Shown piece after piece: positions 26,871-36,571 of a DNA stretch of 64,000 nt. The notes below the pieces were generated by a model, which worked only from the letters and a program-made list of their open reading frames with translations, did not search any database and was not told where the DNA came from. Positions within the stretch are counted from its first letter, which is position 1. Each line of letters opens with the position of its first letter. Location: assembly GCF_036417845.1 (NCBI RefSeq), contig NC_089979.1, positions 30,004,958 through 30,068,957 on the forward strand, read 5' to 3'. This stretch comes from Apteryx mantelli (Eukaryota > Chordata > Aves > Apterygiformes > Apterygidae). The position numbers and the translations under genes are program-made.

Positions 26871-28760
26871 AAAGCACTAGATGGCAGCAGTGCGTAACTA
26901 TTTTAATGCTGGTAAGCAGAAGAGCAGTCATCCGTATTCAATAATACAGCACAGTTTTTGAAACTCTATATTGTTTCCATGTATGTGATAGGAGACATGG
27001 ACAGGAGACAGGAATTCAGTATTAAAGGCAGCACAGATAAATCTGACAGAGCTGTTGATAAAATGCTCAATTAATACAGTAGGCAATAGCAGAATTAAGC
27101 AATGGTCCAACCTCCTACTGCCATAAGAGGAGGCAGGAAGAGTAAGTAATACGACAGAACTGCTAGATGTATTTCTCACTGTCAGAGAAATACTGCAGAG
27201 CTGGAGAGGTATACAACACTCCCAAATTCAACCTCATACACACACAGGAGGGAAAAAAAAAATACAGACTGCCTGGATTGCTCCTCTAAAAGGATGCCAC
27301 TCAATACTTGTCCTGTGGCTCCTATTCTCCAAGAGCATATTCCTCCAGATCACCCACCTCTAGTCTTTTTCTCTTTAGGCAAATATCCACTGCCATTCTC
27401 TCTTCATGCCTATTCTCATATTCATCACACTCTAGTCTTTTCTACCTTTTGCTTCATCACATTTTCCTGCAACCACTTTCAGGGCCCTCTTGCTCTTCAT
27501 TGCTTTGTCCTTATCTCTTCCTAATTCTTTACATCTCTCTGTACTTCAAGTCTGTCTTCTGCTCCCAGCGTTCCCTGACCCATCACTACTGTCTTGTTTC
27601 CAAATCACCTCCGCTTCTCACAAGACACCTCTTTATTGCCTTCACCTTGCTTACCTTAATAAGGTAGCTACTTTATTCCAAAACAGTTGGCCTAGTTTCA
27701 ACCTTAGAAACAAGGTGGTACTGCCAGCCACAAAAGTTTAAAGCTCCTGAGTCTAATTTCTTATCTCCTCTTCCTTCCTGAAATATTTTTAAGATTTTTA
27801 TAACACATTATTTGACCTGCCTTTTAAAATCTTCTGTTTTCCACCTATCACTCCTTTGCCTTGAGTGCATGGCTGGCAGTCAGTGTCACTAACCCTGCAG
27901 TAAGGAAATGTTGTGCTTCACCTGTTAGACCTCTCTCTAAAATCCACAAGCATGAGGAGACAGATCTCTGAAATGCTCTGAGGGATGGAGCCTCTACCCA
28001 AGTCAGAGTTCATCAAAACTGGGCACCCCTACACATCAATTATGACACTTTCAGCTTCTGTATGATTGTCTCATCCTATGCCTCCCACTCCCATTTGGGT
28101 TTTGCAACACTGTTGTAGCAGACCCCTGCAACACCACCCTGACTGATTGCTGCTGAAGGAAGGGAGCAAGAAGCACAAGAAACAGCCCACGTGGTCTGAC
28201 GCCACGCTGCCAAGGACAGCTACAGCCTTCTGTGCAACTGCTGGCAATAGCTAGTGGTCGTTTTGGATAAGGCTTAAACTTGATGATTGAATGATTAATG
28301 ATTGAAGCAGAGCCTACAGCATCATAAGACCTAGTGAGAGAGTGTGGCTGTGGGGCTTCCCCCCCCCCCCCAAAAAAAATATTAAGATAAAATTACTAGA
28401 TATGCAGGTCTCTGAACTGCATATCTTCCCTTCTACTACAAAACCCCACAACGGTATTAGAAAGACACGGTCTGGTGACACACCATGCTGGTACCCACTG
28501 AAGGACAGTAAAGAAGGAATATGCCCGTGGTCATCTCATAAGATCCAAGACTTGGACAAGTAGGACAGTCACGAACCATAGGCTCCGCAGGATGACAGTG
28601 AAGGCTGAGCACTAACTTAAACTTGAACCATGCCTCTGATTATGCTGACTTAATTTCCCATTAAAAGTTTGACCTCCACCCCAAAACTAAATTACATGGC
28701 GCAGTTGCTTTGTAAACAGTCCTTCCCTGTTGTTGGGCAGGGACACGCAGGAGCCACAAA
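26871..28760. other. Spacer upstream of the CATSPERD frame
   Basis: No gene is recognised. Pyrimidine-rich sequence near 27,300-27,660 gives overlapping Ser/Leu/His-rich open frames that look like chance. A run of 13 C followed by 8 A lies at 28,359-28,379. The proximal promoter of CATSPERD, if it lies here, shows no clear TATA box. Confidence 0.45.
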
Positions 28761-28844
28761 GAAACCTTGCAGCTAAGGAAAGCCTGGCTGAAAGGAGGCT
28801 CCTTCTTGTTTAAAAGCATCCTTTCCTCAGCATTTCCCCACCTC

Positions 28845-29600
28845 AGGCTAGCAAGGCGCCGTGGCCAGCGGCACTGGCTTCCCAGGCCTGGCCAGTGCCG
28901 CAGTGCCTGCAGGAGGCCGCGGTGCTCACAGGAGGCTGCACCCCACCGCCAACTGCCAACTGCCGCCACCAGCCCGCACCACCTCTCACAGGACATGGCG
29001 CTGCCCTGGCTGGCCGCGCCCTGGCTGTGGCTCTGCTGGCTGGGCAGCGGTGGCTGCTTGCGCTGCGGCGACGAGCGGCTGGTGTATTCAATCACGTTCG
29101 CCAAGGACGCGAAGGCGGCGAGATGCACCCAGGTGAGCTACAACCGCACCAAGCCCATCCTCCTGCAGCACCCCTGTAGCCAGTACCACTTCTGGGGCAA
29201 ACAAAAGATATCTGTGTACCTGGGGAAGGACGTTTTCATCAGCATGACTACTTTCGAGTCCAGCCTCTCCCCGCTCTCCATCCCAGAAGAACTTGAGGCC
29301 AAAGAAGCGGTCGTCAGCGCCATTGCCTTCGTGCACACGGACAGAGTTTCGATGGTGATTAACGGCCGGGTCTACCTGTACTTCAAGAGCCCTGACAGAT
29401 GGGTCCCGTCAGCGGGAGTCAGCTCATCTGTGTCCGAACTCTCAAACGTCCACTGCTGCTATACAGGAGAGGACTCCCAGTGCAAGATGGTCAGCTGGAC
29501 CCTTTTTGCCTACGACACGGGGCACTCGGTCTCTGACAGCCACATCTTCCTTTCGAAGGACGGGGGTTACACGTTCACACGTGTTCAGATCAGTACAGGA
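28845..29600 (+). promoter_or_regulatory. CpG-rich 5' end of the CATSPERD copy
   Basis: G+C and CpG content rise sharply from about 28,845, peak across the start codon and first exonic kilobase, then fall toward the AT-rich second half of the gene. This is the pattern of a CpG-island promoter overlapping the 5' end of a gene. Two plus-strand splice-acceptor-like motifs lie upstream of the start: a pyrimidine tract ending CCTCAG near 28,845 and CTCTCACAG ending at 28,991. Together they leave room for an unseen 5' UTR exon. Confidence 0.5.
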
Positions 29601-31340
29601 GAGCAAGGCGTGCTGCTTGGTGTCTACAATTTCATCTCTTTTGGCCTAACTGGCCTGCTTATCAACAGAACCGAAGAGGATGAGACAGGGAAGGCAGCAG
29701 GGGCTTATTTCAGATACTTCGGTACTGAAAACAACCACATGTCCAGCTATAGCTCTGCAATCTTCCACCTGCTGTCCAAAGGCCCTGCTAAACTTTGGAG
29801 TATCCATAGTCTTGGCTTGAGGGGTTTCATCATTCTCTGGACAACAGACATTTTGCTTATATCCTCCAACAATGGCTTGATTATGGATGAAGTGACTGTC
29901 ATGCCCACAAAGAAGTTTCAAAACACTACCTTCCCTGACAGCGGTTTCTCCCTTGTGACTGTTAGCAGGTCTGAGATTGCAGTCTTGACCCAGGACAGGC
30001 AAATCTTCTATGGCAGCCTTAGCCTGGTCACTACTGTGGTGTATATTGCCACAGACAAGAGCATAGACTTGAACACCACAGTGATGTTGTTTGAAGAAAG
30101 AGGGTGGCTGACCTTACTCAGCCCTGTGATTAGCAATTTTTCTCAATTGTATGATTTCAAGAAATGCAAATTCAACTTGCAGTTAGCAATCTGGAGATCT
30201 CAGCAGTCCTGCGATGTGGAGATCCTTGAAGGAGATTTCCAGAACAAGATCTATTACATTGACATGCATGAGAACCTGACTTTGAATGCCACGTTTGTGC
30301 CCAAGCCAGGCAAAAGGTCCATTCCCCTGGTGACGGTGAGCAACCCCCATGTGCTGGCTTTCAGTGCAAAGATATTAGAGATAGGCTTTACATATGATGG
30401 AAACACCAAATATCTTTTGCACATCGATCTGCAGCAGCAGTATTTCTCCGGCTTTGCCGAGCGTGATTTCTGTGATGGCTTACTTGATGGGGAGATATCT
30501 ACTGTCACTGTGGACATCCCTGACAAAGGCATTGGCTGTGTTGATGTGGCTCCTTTGACTGCACTTGTTGCAGTGTCCTGTCCACCTACAAAGCATATTA
30601 GAATTTTTAAAAATATAACAGCATGTGACAAAGGCCTCATTCAGGAAGCAGTACTGAAGAATAATTTCAGTTACACAATTAGCTATGAAATATATGACCC
30701 ACAGTTTCTTGCCAGGCCGAATATACAGCAAGACAACCTACAGATCAAATATGATTTTAAGAATCTGGGATGTCCTCTTCTGGTATATTACAAAAACCCT
30801 TGGGTGCCAATTCTTGAGTTATGGGAAAATGGTGCATTTCAGAAGCACGTCTCTGCTGAATTTGTTATGTTTGAAATAAATGGAATGCATAACTATGATT
30901 ATCTTTTGACTGCTAGTGATGTTAATTGTTTCTCTCAACCTCAAAATTGGACTGCTTTGCTAAAAGAGCAGGAGTCTCCAGACCCGCATACTGCATGGAC
31001 CAGAAGAAACTATATGAGCTGTAAGAACAGGAATGGACCTGAATTAAAGTGGCCCTCAGTCAAGTATCAAGTTCTTGGTGGAGGCAAAAACAAGATCATT
31101 TTCCCTCCATATAATGGTCTGTATGTTTTCAAAGCCATTATAGTGGATACATTTTACAGTTACTGTGACTTATCCATAACCTTCTCAATTTATGTCTACG
31201 GTGCCTTTCCCAGGAGCTACCTAAATTTTCAGGCCACACTGATAAGCCTTCTGATTTTAATTTTACTTTTGATTTTGACAGGCTACTTCCTACCTCATTT
31301 ATCACTCAAAAAAATTCACCCAAAAGTTAAAGTATTTTGA
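28995..31340 (+). CDS. CATSPERD: CatSper channel accessory subunit delta, intronless copy
   Basis: Encodes a 781-residue single-pass membrane protein close in length to human CATSPERD (TMEM146, 798 residues). In mammals the delta subunit sits in the CatSper calcium channel of the sperm flagellum, and its large ectodomain (beta-propeller, Ig-like and stem regions) caps the pore. Visible features: a hydrophobic signal peptide at residues 1-20, about ten N-glycosylation sequons (for example N50, N224, N427, N540, N651), many ectodomain cysteines and one membrane helix at about 747-768. Conserved delta-subunit motifs include YIDMH at 421-425, VSNPH at 448-452, DGNTKY at 468-473, GCPLLVYY at 592-599 and FSIYVYGAFP at 730-739. 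I chose the ATG at 28,995 because it has a strong Kozak context and starts a signal peptide; the frame stays open upstream to 28,767 but that stretch is Arg-rich. The mammalian gene is split into many exons; this one has no intron, stop or frameshift, which implies retroposition. The cytosolic tail is only about 12 residues. Confidence 0.9.
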   Translation: MALPWLAAPWLWLCWLGSGGCLRCGDERLVYSITFAKDAKAARCTQVSYNRTKPILLQHPCSQYHFWGKQKISVYLGKDVFISMTTFESSLSPLSIPEELEAKEAVVSAIAFVHTDRVSMVINGRVYLYFKSPDRWVPSAGVSSSVSELSNVHCCYTGEDSQCKMVSWTLFAYDTGHSVSDSHIFLSKDGGYTFTRVQISTGEQGVLLGVYNFISFGLTGLLINRTEEDETGKAAGAYFRYFGTENNHMSSYSSAIFHLLSKGPAKLWSIHSLGLRGFIILWTTDILLISSNNGLIMDEVTVMPTKKFQNTTFPDSGFSLVTVSRSEIAVLTQDRQIFYGSLSLVTTVVYIATDKSIDLNTTVMLFEERGWLTLLSPVISNFSQLYDFKKCKFNLQLAIWRSQQSCDVEILEGDFQNKIYYIDMHENLTLNATFVPKPGKRSIPLVTVSNPHVLAFSAKILEIGFTYDGNTKYLLHIDLQQQYFSGFAERDFCDGLLDGEISTVTVDIPDKGIGCVDVAPLTALVAVSCPPTKHIRIFKNITACDKGLIQEAVLKNNFSYTISYEIYDPQFLARPNIQQDNLQIKYDFKNLGCPLLVYYKNPWVPILELWENGAFQKHVSAEFVMFEINGMHNYDYLLTASDVNCFSQPQNWTALLKEQESPDPHTAWTRRNYMSCKNRNGPELKWPSVKYQVLGGGKNKIIFPPYNGLYVFKAIIVDTFYSYCDLSITFSIYVYGAFPRSYLNFQATLISLLILILLLILTGYFLPHLSLKKIHPKVKVF

Positions 31341-32231
31341 GTACACTTTTTGAAAGACTATGGGAAATCTAACCAGAGAATTTCCTTTTTAGTTGAAGAA
31401 GTTCTGTTGTTTTTGTTATAAAGATGTGACAAGAGAAATTAGAGAACTAGCTCAATGTCCATTTTCTAGTTAGAGAGTTCCAATTTCAAAATTAATAGAA
31501 CTTTAAGAGGAAGCTGCATTACAATAGCTTTAACATGCTAATCAGATTTTTTTTTCCTCCCCATTTTTTCATTCTAAGTTTTTCACTGACCTTTTGTGGC
31601 TAGTCCTACTTACTGCTGCACCGTATAGTTTTTTGGGTTTGGGTTTTTTTTTGTTTTTTTTAAGAAAACTATTTTCCAGTACAAATGCATTATTTCACAA
31701 ATATGACAGCTTTTAATTTTGGAAACAGCTTTTAAGTTTAATATAACTGAGTTTCATAGGATTTCTTACTAATCTGTATCCATGAAGGTTTTGTGACAAA
31801 CACCAATAATCTCCAGATTTAAAAACTTGAGCTTGTAATAAGCAAGTCTTTGGACAGATAACATAGCTTTTCACTCATGCTGAGTATCAGAAGAATATTA
31901 CCTGCCTAATAGTTATATACATATAGTACTGTGAAAGAGCCAGCATTCTGAAAAATTTCTAAATCCATTTTATGGATGGATGATTTTTTTTTAAGTGGTT
32001 TGGTAGACATTTTCCTAATAAGACAGCAATATTCAATCAAAACTAAGCCTACCACACAGTAAGACAGCCATTTTGTCTATAATTAGACAGCAGTTAATAC
32101 TTTTGCTATAAACCATTTCACACAACTCAGTATTTGAGAATTCTGTAAATTTCAAATATACAATTTAATTTTTGGTATGTAGTACTAGTTAAGGCCTTAT
32201 TCTATTATGTAGAATGTTCAAATGAGATTTA

Positions 32232-32237
32232 AATAAA
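32232..32237 (+). terminator. Candidate polyadenylation signal of CATSPERD
   Basis: This is the first AATAAA on the plus strand after the stop codon, about 890 bases downstream. It would give a 3' UTR of about 0.9 kb. No transcript evidence is available here. Confidence 0.4.
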
Positions 32238-32385
32238 GCAATTTAGGATAAAGATGAGTTTCCATCATACATAATTTAGATTCCAAGTTAAAGTTATTTT
32301 TTTCCTGTTTTGAGTCATAAGATAGTTTAGTTAAAATGAGGAAACAAGTTCCAAACACACCATAGCTATATCAGAGTAACCAATC

Positions 32386-32387
<2 letters not shown>

Positions 32388-32419
<32 letters not shown>
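32388..32419 (+). repeat. Poly(A) run of 32 followed by a CA-rich microsatellite
   Basis: Thirty-two consecutive A, then a C/A-rich tract to about 32,441. It lies about 1.05 kb after the CATSPERD stop and about 150 bases after the AATAAA at 32,232. It could be a remnant of the tail left by retroposition, but the distance from the signal is longer than the usual 10-30 bases and I see no clear target-site duplication. A simple microsatellite is equally possible. Confidence 0.7.
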
Positions 32420-32421
<2 letters not shown>

Positions 32422-34626
32422 CACACACACCACCACCACACTATAGCTAGTGGGATTTCTACCATTTTTGAGAAGGAAGTGCAGGAAGTACAGAAAAGGC
32501 ACAAGACCTTGCTATAATGTCATGGTCATCTTCTATAACAGTAAAAGAAATCAAATCTCTGTGCAGGTAAATGGGATAACTGAAGTACAGAATAGAGCCT
32601 CTTTAAGAGGCTTGCTCAGGAGATTTAGGACATTCTTTGAACTATAGTAGCAACCAACCTAACTGTATATGAATCAAATGCAGTCTTTGCATGCTCACAA
32701 AAACAGTTAAAGATTTCATCTTTTCTAGTGACTAGCAGCTATAGCTAGTCCGGAATTTGTGACTTGGCAGTCTCAACAACAAATTAAATAGCTCTTCAAT
32801 GTGCCAGCAGACTCCTGCATAATTGTTGAGCACAGGTATTCCACGTTGCCTCCCTCAGCTCACACCTGTATCGCTGTGGTCAGTTTCTTCCCTCCTCTCT
32901 TTTTTCAGGCTGCTAGAGTCCAGCCCTCTTGGGACAGTTTCTCTAGACCTGTCCCTTGCCATTTCAACCCTTCTGCCAGGCTTATTCACGTGCTTTCACA
33001 AGTTTAACCGAAGTGAAACGCTCTTAACTCATCACAACATTCAGCTTACCTGCTTTCTCAGTATCCCATAAGTGTAGTACAGAGCTTTGAAAGCAACTTT
33101 AAGGTGAATTCTTATACCATTCAGCCACAAATGCTCTTCTACCATCTCCAGGCAGCATTCTTCTCCAATGTCCTTAAACAGCTTTGATTGTAAGCACTTC
33201 AGTGGTAAGTCCACAGGACAGATACTGACAGCTCATATAAGCTGAAAGACACTGTCTATTGCTTCAAGTATACATTTATTAGTATGTGTGACAAGTCCCA
33301 TAAGCAACTACATAGAGATGGAATATCTGTCATCCTAATTCAATTTGCATATAAAAAACTAAGCAAGGAAGATTTTATTTTTGCTGCTTTATAGGAGACA
33401 GTTAAAAAACATGCAGCAAGCAGGCTGAACTACTAGGGAAAGCATAAGAATAGCATATAAATGAAATCAACAATTTAGCTGCCATACTATAAATGCCTTT
33501 TATTCACATCCACTCAAATATTAAAACACTCTCTCAAACTTCAGGAAGTGATGTAAAACAAAAGGTATCAGCCGCATGGATTGATATTCTCTCCATTCTT
33601 GAGCTATGCTTTCATAAACATTACATACTAAGTCATACTCATGGCTTATTAAGGATGCTATATAACCTTATGATTCCAGATTTTCATTGCACAAAACAAT
33701 AATCCACCAATACAGAATTTCACTCCCCCCCCACGAGACGACTAAAACTACCCGAATTCCCATAGCACATGTTTCTTTAGAACTGAAGAGGATGTAGTAG
33801 AGCATGCTCTAAGTATGAAACTGATGGCAGAATTCACACCATTTCAGGACCAAATTACAGGTTAGTGAAACAGCTCATTGAAAATTTTAATACATTTAAG
33901 AAGTTAAGCTTTATTTTTAAAGATATGGAATTATTGCCATGTTTTATTTAGTAAAAGTCTAAATTATGCCCAAATTCTCTACCATGCCCAAAGTAAAACT
34001 GAATGTTGCCAAAAAAATGGCTTAAGTTTTATGGTTTTATAGCAGAAAATTCACTAGATATCTGAAACCAAAAAAATTCCCCTGGATCATGTCATTTTTG
34101 AGGACTTCTTTCCAACTGCATGCAAAACAATATAATATGCTAATTTACTCTAAACTGTATGGCAGGCTCAAGGATTCTGAATGAATACTGTTATTCAGCA
34201 AGTAGCAATTTCAGCCTTTACAGAGATGCTTGTTTGCTAAATAGCATGACTAGGTAAGTTTTATTTAAATACAACTGTTTTTAGTTATCTCTATGGGTGC
34301 AAACATGCACATAGTTTTCCATCTGAGAATTCCTTAAGGAGCCAGGTTTAACTATTTCTGCTTGCCAGCTCTTCTAAACAATTGCACAGTAAACTTCTGT
34401 TCTGCCCCAGAAATTACTACATTCTGAACAGTTTACTTTGTCAAACTAGTAATGCACCATGAAAGAACTGGTGCCCATTTGTAAATAAAGCATTTAATTT
34501 TAATGGTTACAATAGAGAGTCATTCCCTGGACACAGCATGGCAGCGGTCTTTTCTAACAGTGTACTCTGCTTTAAAAGTTAGGATCACAACTTCTGCTTT
34601 TTCAGGAAGTTGTCTTAGAATGTGAC

Positions 34627-34660
34627 AAAAAAAAAAAAAACACACACACAACACACACAA
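34627..34660. repeat. A14 followed by (CA)n microsatellite
   Basis: Fourteen A followed by about ten CA/AC dinucleotides with one interruption. A simple sequence repeat in the convergent spacer. Confidence 0.85.
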
Positions 34661-34975
34661 CTTCAGTACTTTCTTAATCACCATGTCAGGAAGTAGAATA
34701 AGCAGGAGATTTCACAGAAACATGCCAGGAATCACTTAAGGGTAGTCCTCCAATCTGCCCAACAGCAGAAAAGGAACAACTCAAGCCCAGAAGCAACATA
34801 TTGCTAGATAAGTATCCAGTTCATAGATCAACATGATCTGCAGTCATATTAAATATACAGCTACGAAAGATCATGGGCTATAAAGGGATTCCAACACTGA
34901 GGAAGTGTTAAGTCCTAGAGGTAGTCATATAGTAGCTCTGGATAAAAAGAAATCAAAAATCTTTTCCAAAAAAAA

Positions 34976-35023
34976 TGTGTGTATATATATGTGTGTGTAT
35001 ACATATATATACACACACACACA
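34976..35023. repeat. Self-complementary TG/TA/CA microsatellite hairpin
   Basis: The 16-base arm at 34,976-34,991 (TG and TA dinucleotides) is exactly complementary to 35,002-35,017, with a 10-base loop. Compound TG/TA/CA dinucleotide repeats often form such cruciform-prone palindromes. Confidence 0.85.
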
Positions 35024-35555
35024 TCTGGAGGCAGATGTACCATTTCATTAAAAAAAAGTAGAAATTGTCCTATTAGGGAAACTTTCTTCAACTACAAGAT
35101 ACAGCAGACTTCCAGAAGTCTTTGGTTTGCTTAGGTGCTTCAGATTTCCCCTGTACCCAGTTAACCCATCATAAGCCATAATTCCCTAATTCTAGCTGGT
35201 TTCACTGCACTTGACTGCTTCACACTGCCTTCTCCATGTTCAGCAGATGTTATTCAAAATAAAAATCCCCCAGCACATAGTAATTGAAATTTCCCAGGTA
35301 GCTGTACTCTGAGGATTGTACCAGGGAGCACTGTATAAGAAGGCAAAAGGCAAGTACAGCAAGCACTACAACTTTCATCTTATATCAACATTACACATGA
35401 CAACAGGCCAGAACCTCACCTGAACTAAAAGGACCAGTATGAACACAGTACACAAATGAATTTCTATATATAATCTGCACCTGTAGATTCTGCTACAGCC
35501 ATATAAAGGAGGCAAAAAACCAGCTACAAGTCTATACAGTGAATATGGTGTATGT

Positions 35556-35561
35556 TTTATT
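35556..35561 (-). terminator. Candidate distal polyadenylation signal of TRAPPC8
   Basis: AATAAA on the minus strand, about 780 bases beyond the TRAPPC8 stop. It is an alternative to the close signal at 36,300-36,305 and would give a more typical 3' UTR length. Confidence 0.35.
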
Positions 35562-36299
35562 CTATTTACAGTACATTTGTTATAAATATAATACATTTCT
35601 TGAAAATCTTGGGTAGATTTTTTTTTAAAACAGATCAATTGTTATAGTTACATAATAAAGCAAGTGACAATTTAAATGACAATCTCATGGTTGTGAAATA
35701 GTGCATTCTGTGCTGAGATGAATGAGAAAATACTCAAACTGGTTGAAAAATTATTTCTGAAACATTTTAGGTGGACTTGTGTGTAAACCTTGACAGGTCA
35801 CCAGCTTTCATAAACATGAAAGCTCAAAATAATCTTAAACTAATTTAAAAAAAACACTGAGAATCAGATTTGAGACACCCTATTGAACTTCACAGTAAGG
35901 CTGGAATTTATCATGACTAATGGCTTAAGCCAGGAAAAAGCCAGTGAGGGTTTCTTCCTGAACCATATCCTAATACAGTCACAAATATTAAACACACCAT
36001 GCTGGAAGTTAAACAGCAGTCAAACTTGCATCTTTGACAGGGCATAGGACAGAAATATGTCCAGATTTGGAGTTAGAGTATTTTGTGTTATGAATATCTT
36101 AGTTACCAGAGAAATGCATTATAAAAGGATAAATGTATTTTCAGTCCAACGTGCGTTGCATTGAGAAATAAACTGACAAGTAGTCTGAATATTTTGCTAG
36201 TTTCTTTCCTACACAATCTTTAGTAACCAGTTAGATGTTGAGGTGCAATTTCCAAAAACTGCAGCAAACATCAGTCAGCAATATAAGAAAAGAATCCCA

Positions 36300-36305
36300 T
36301 TTATT
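36300..36305 (-). terminator. Candidate proximal polyadenylation signal of TRAPPC8
   Basis: AATAAA on the minus strand only about 32 bases after the TRAPPC8 stop codon. Use of this site would leave a very short 3' UTR, so it may be a chance match. Confidence 0.3.
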
Positions 36306-36336
36306 TTGTCTTTTAATATGATCTTTCAAGAAGTGG

Positions 36337-36571
36337 TCAGATATTATTGATAATGATCAGCGCAGGCATGGAGTTCTGCTGGCTTGTTTCAAACAAAGTT
36401 ACTTGGTCTGCTAGCTTGGCAAATACCCGGGGAGTTCCAAGATTATAAACGCCCGTATGAACAAAGCAAGCTTTCAGCTGCAAGCTGTAGACCTCCTGGC
36501 TTTTAAGTTGAAGCTTGTACTGCGTTTGCCCAAGCCACGTAAAAGATCCATGTATTTCTAGTGCTTCTGGG
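36337..36571 (-). CDS. TRAPPC8: TRAPPC8 last exon (17 of 17 in window) with stop
   Basis: Acceptor TTTCTCTTTCAG. The exon reads PEALEIHGSFTWLGQTQYKL through GVYNLGTPRVFAKL to NSMPALIIINNI and a TGA at 36,337-36,339. It completes a split serine codon (AG|C). Very close to the human C-terminus. Confidence 0.97.

Larger units (their letters stand above)
31341..36336. other. Convergent spacer with 3' UTRs of CATSPERD and TRAPPC8
   Basis: No coding exon is seen. The two genes point at each other across these 5 kb. Contents are AT-rich DNA with poly(A), CA and TATA/TGTG microsatellites plus the candidate polyadenylation signals listed separately. Confidence 0.6.

Noticed and set aside
27294-27741. 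Three overlapping Ser/Leu/His-rich frames in a pyrimidine-rich stretch
   Set aside because: Several frames are open at once because of base composition; no homology or splice sites.
28661-29338. Frames antisense to the CATSPERD 5' end
   Set aside because: Shadows of the GC-rich coding strand; the plus-strand frame has clear family homology.
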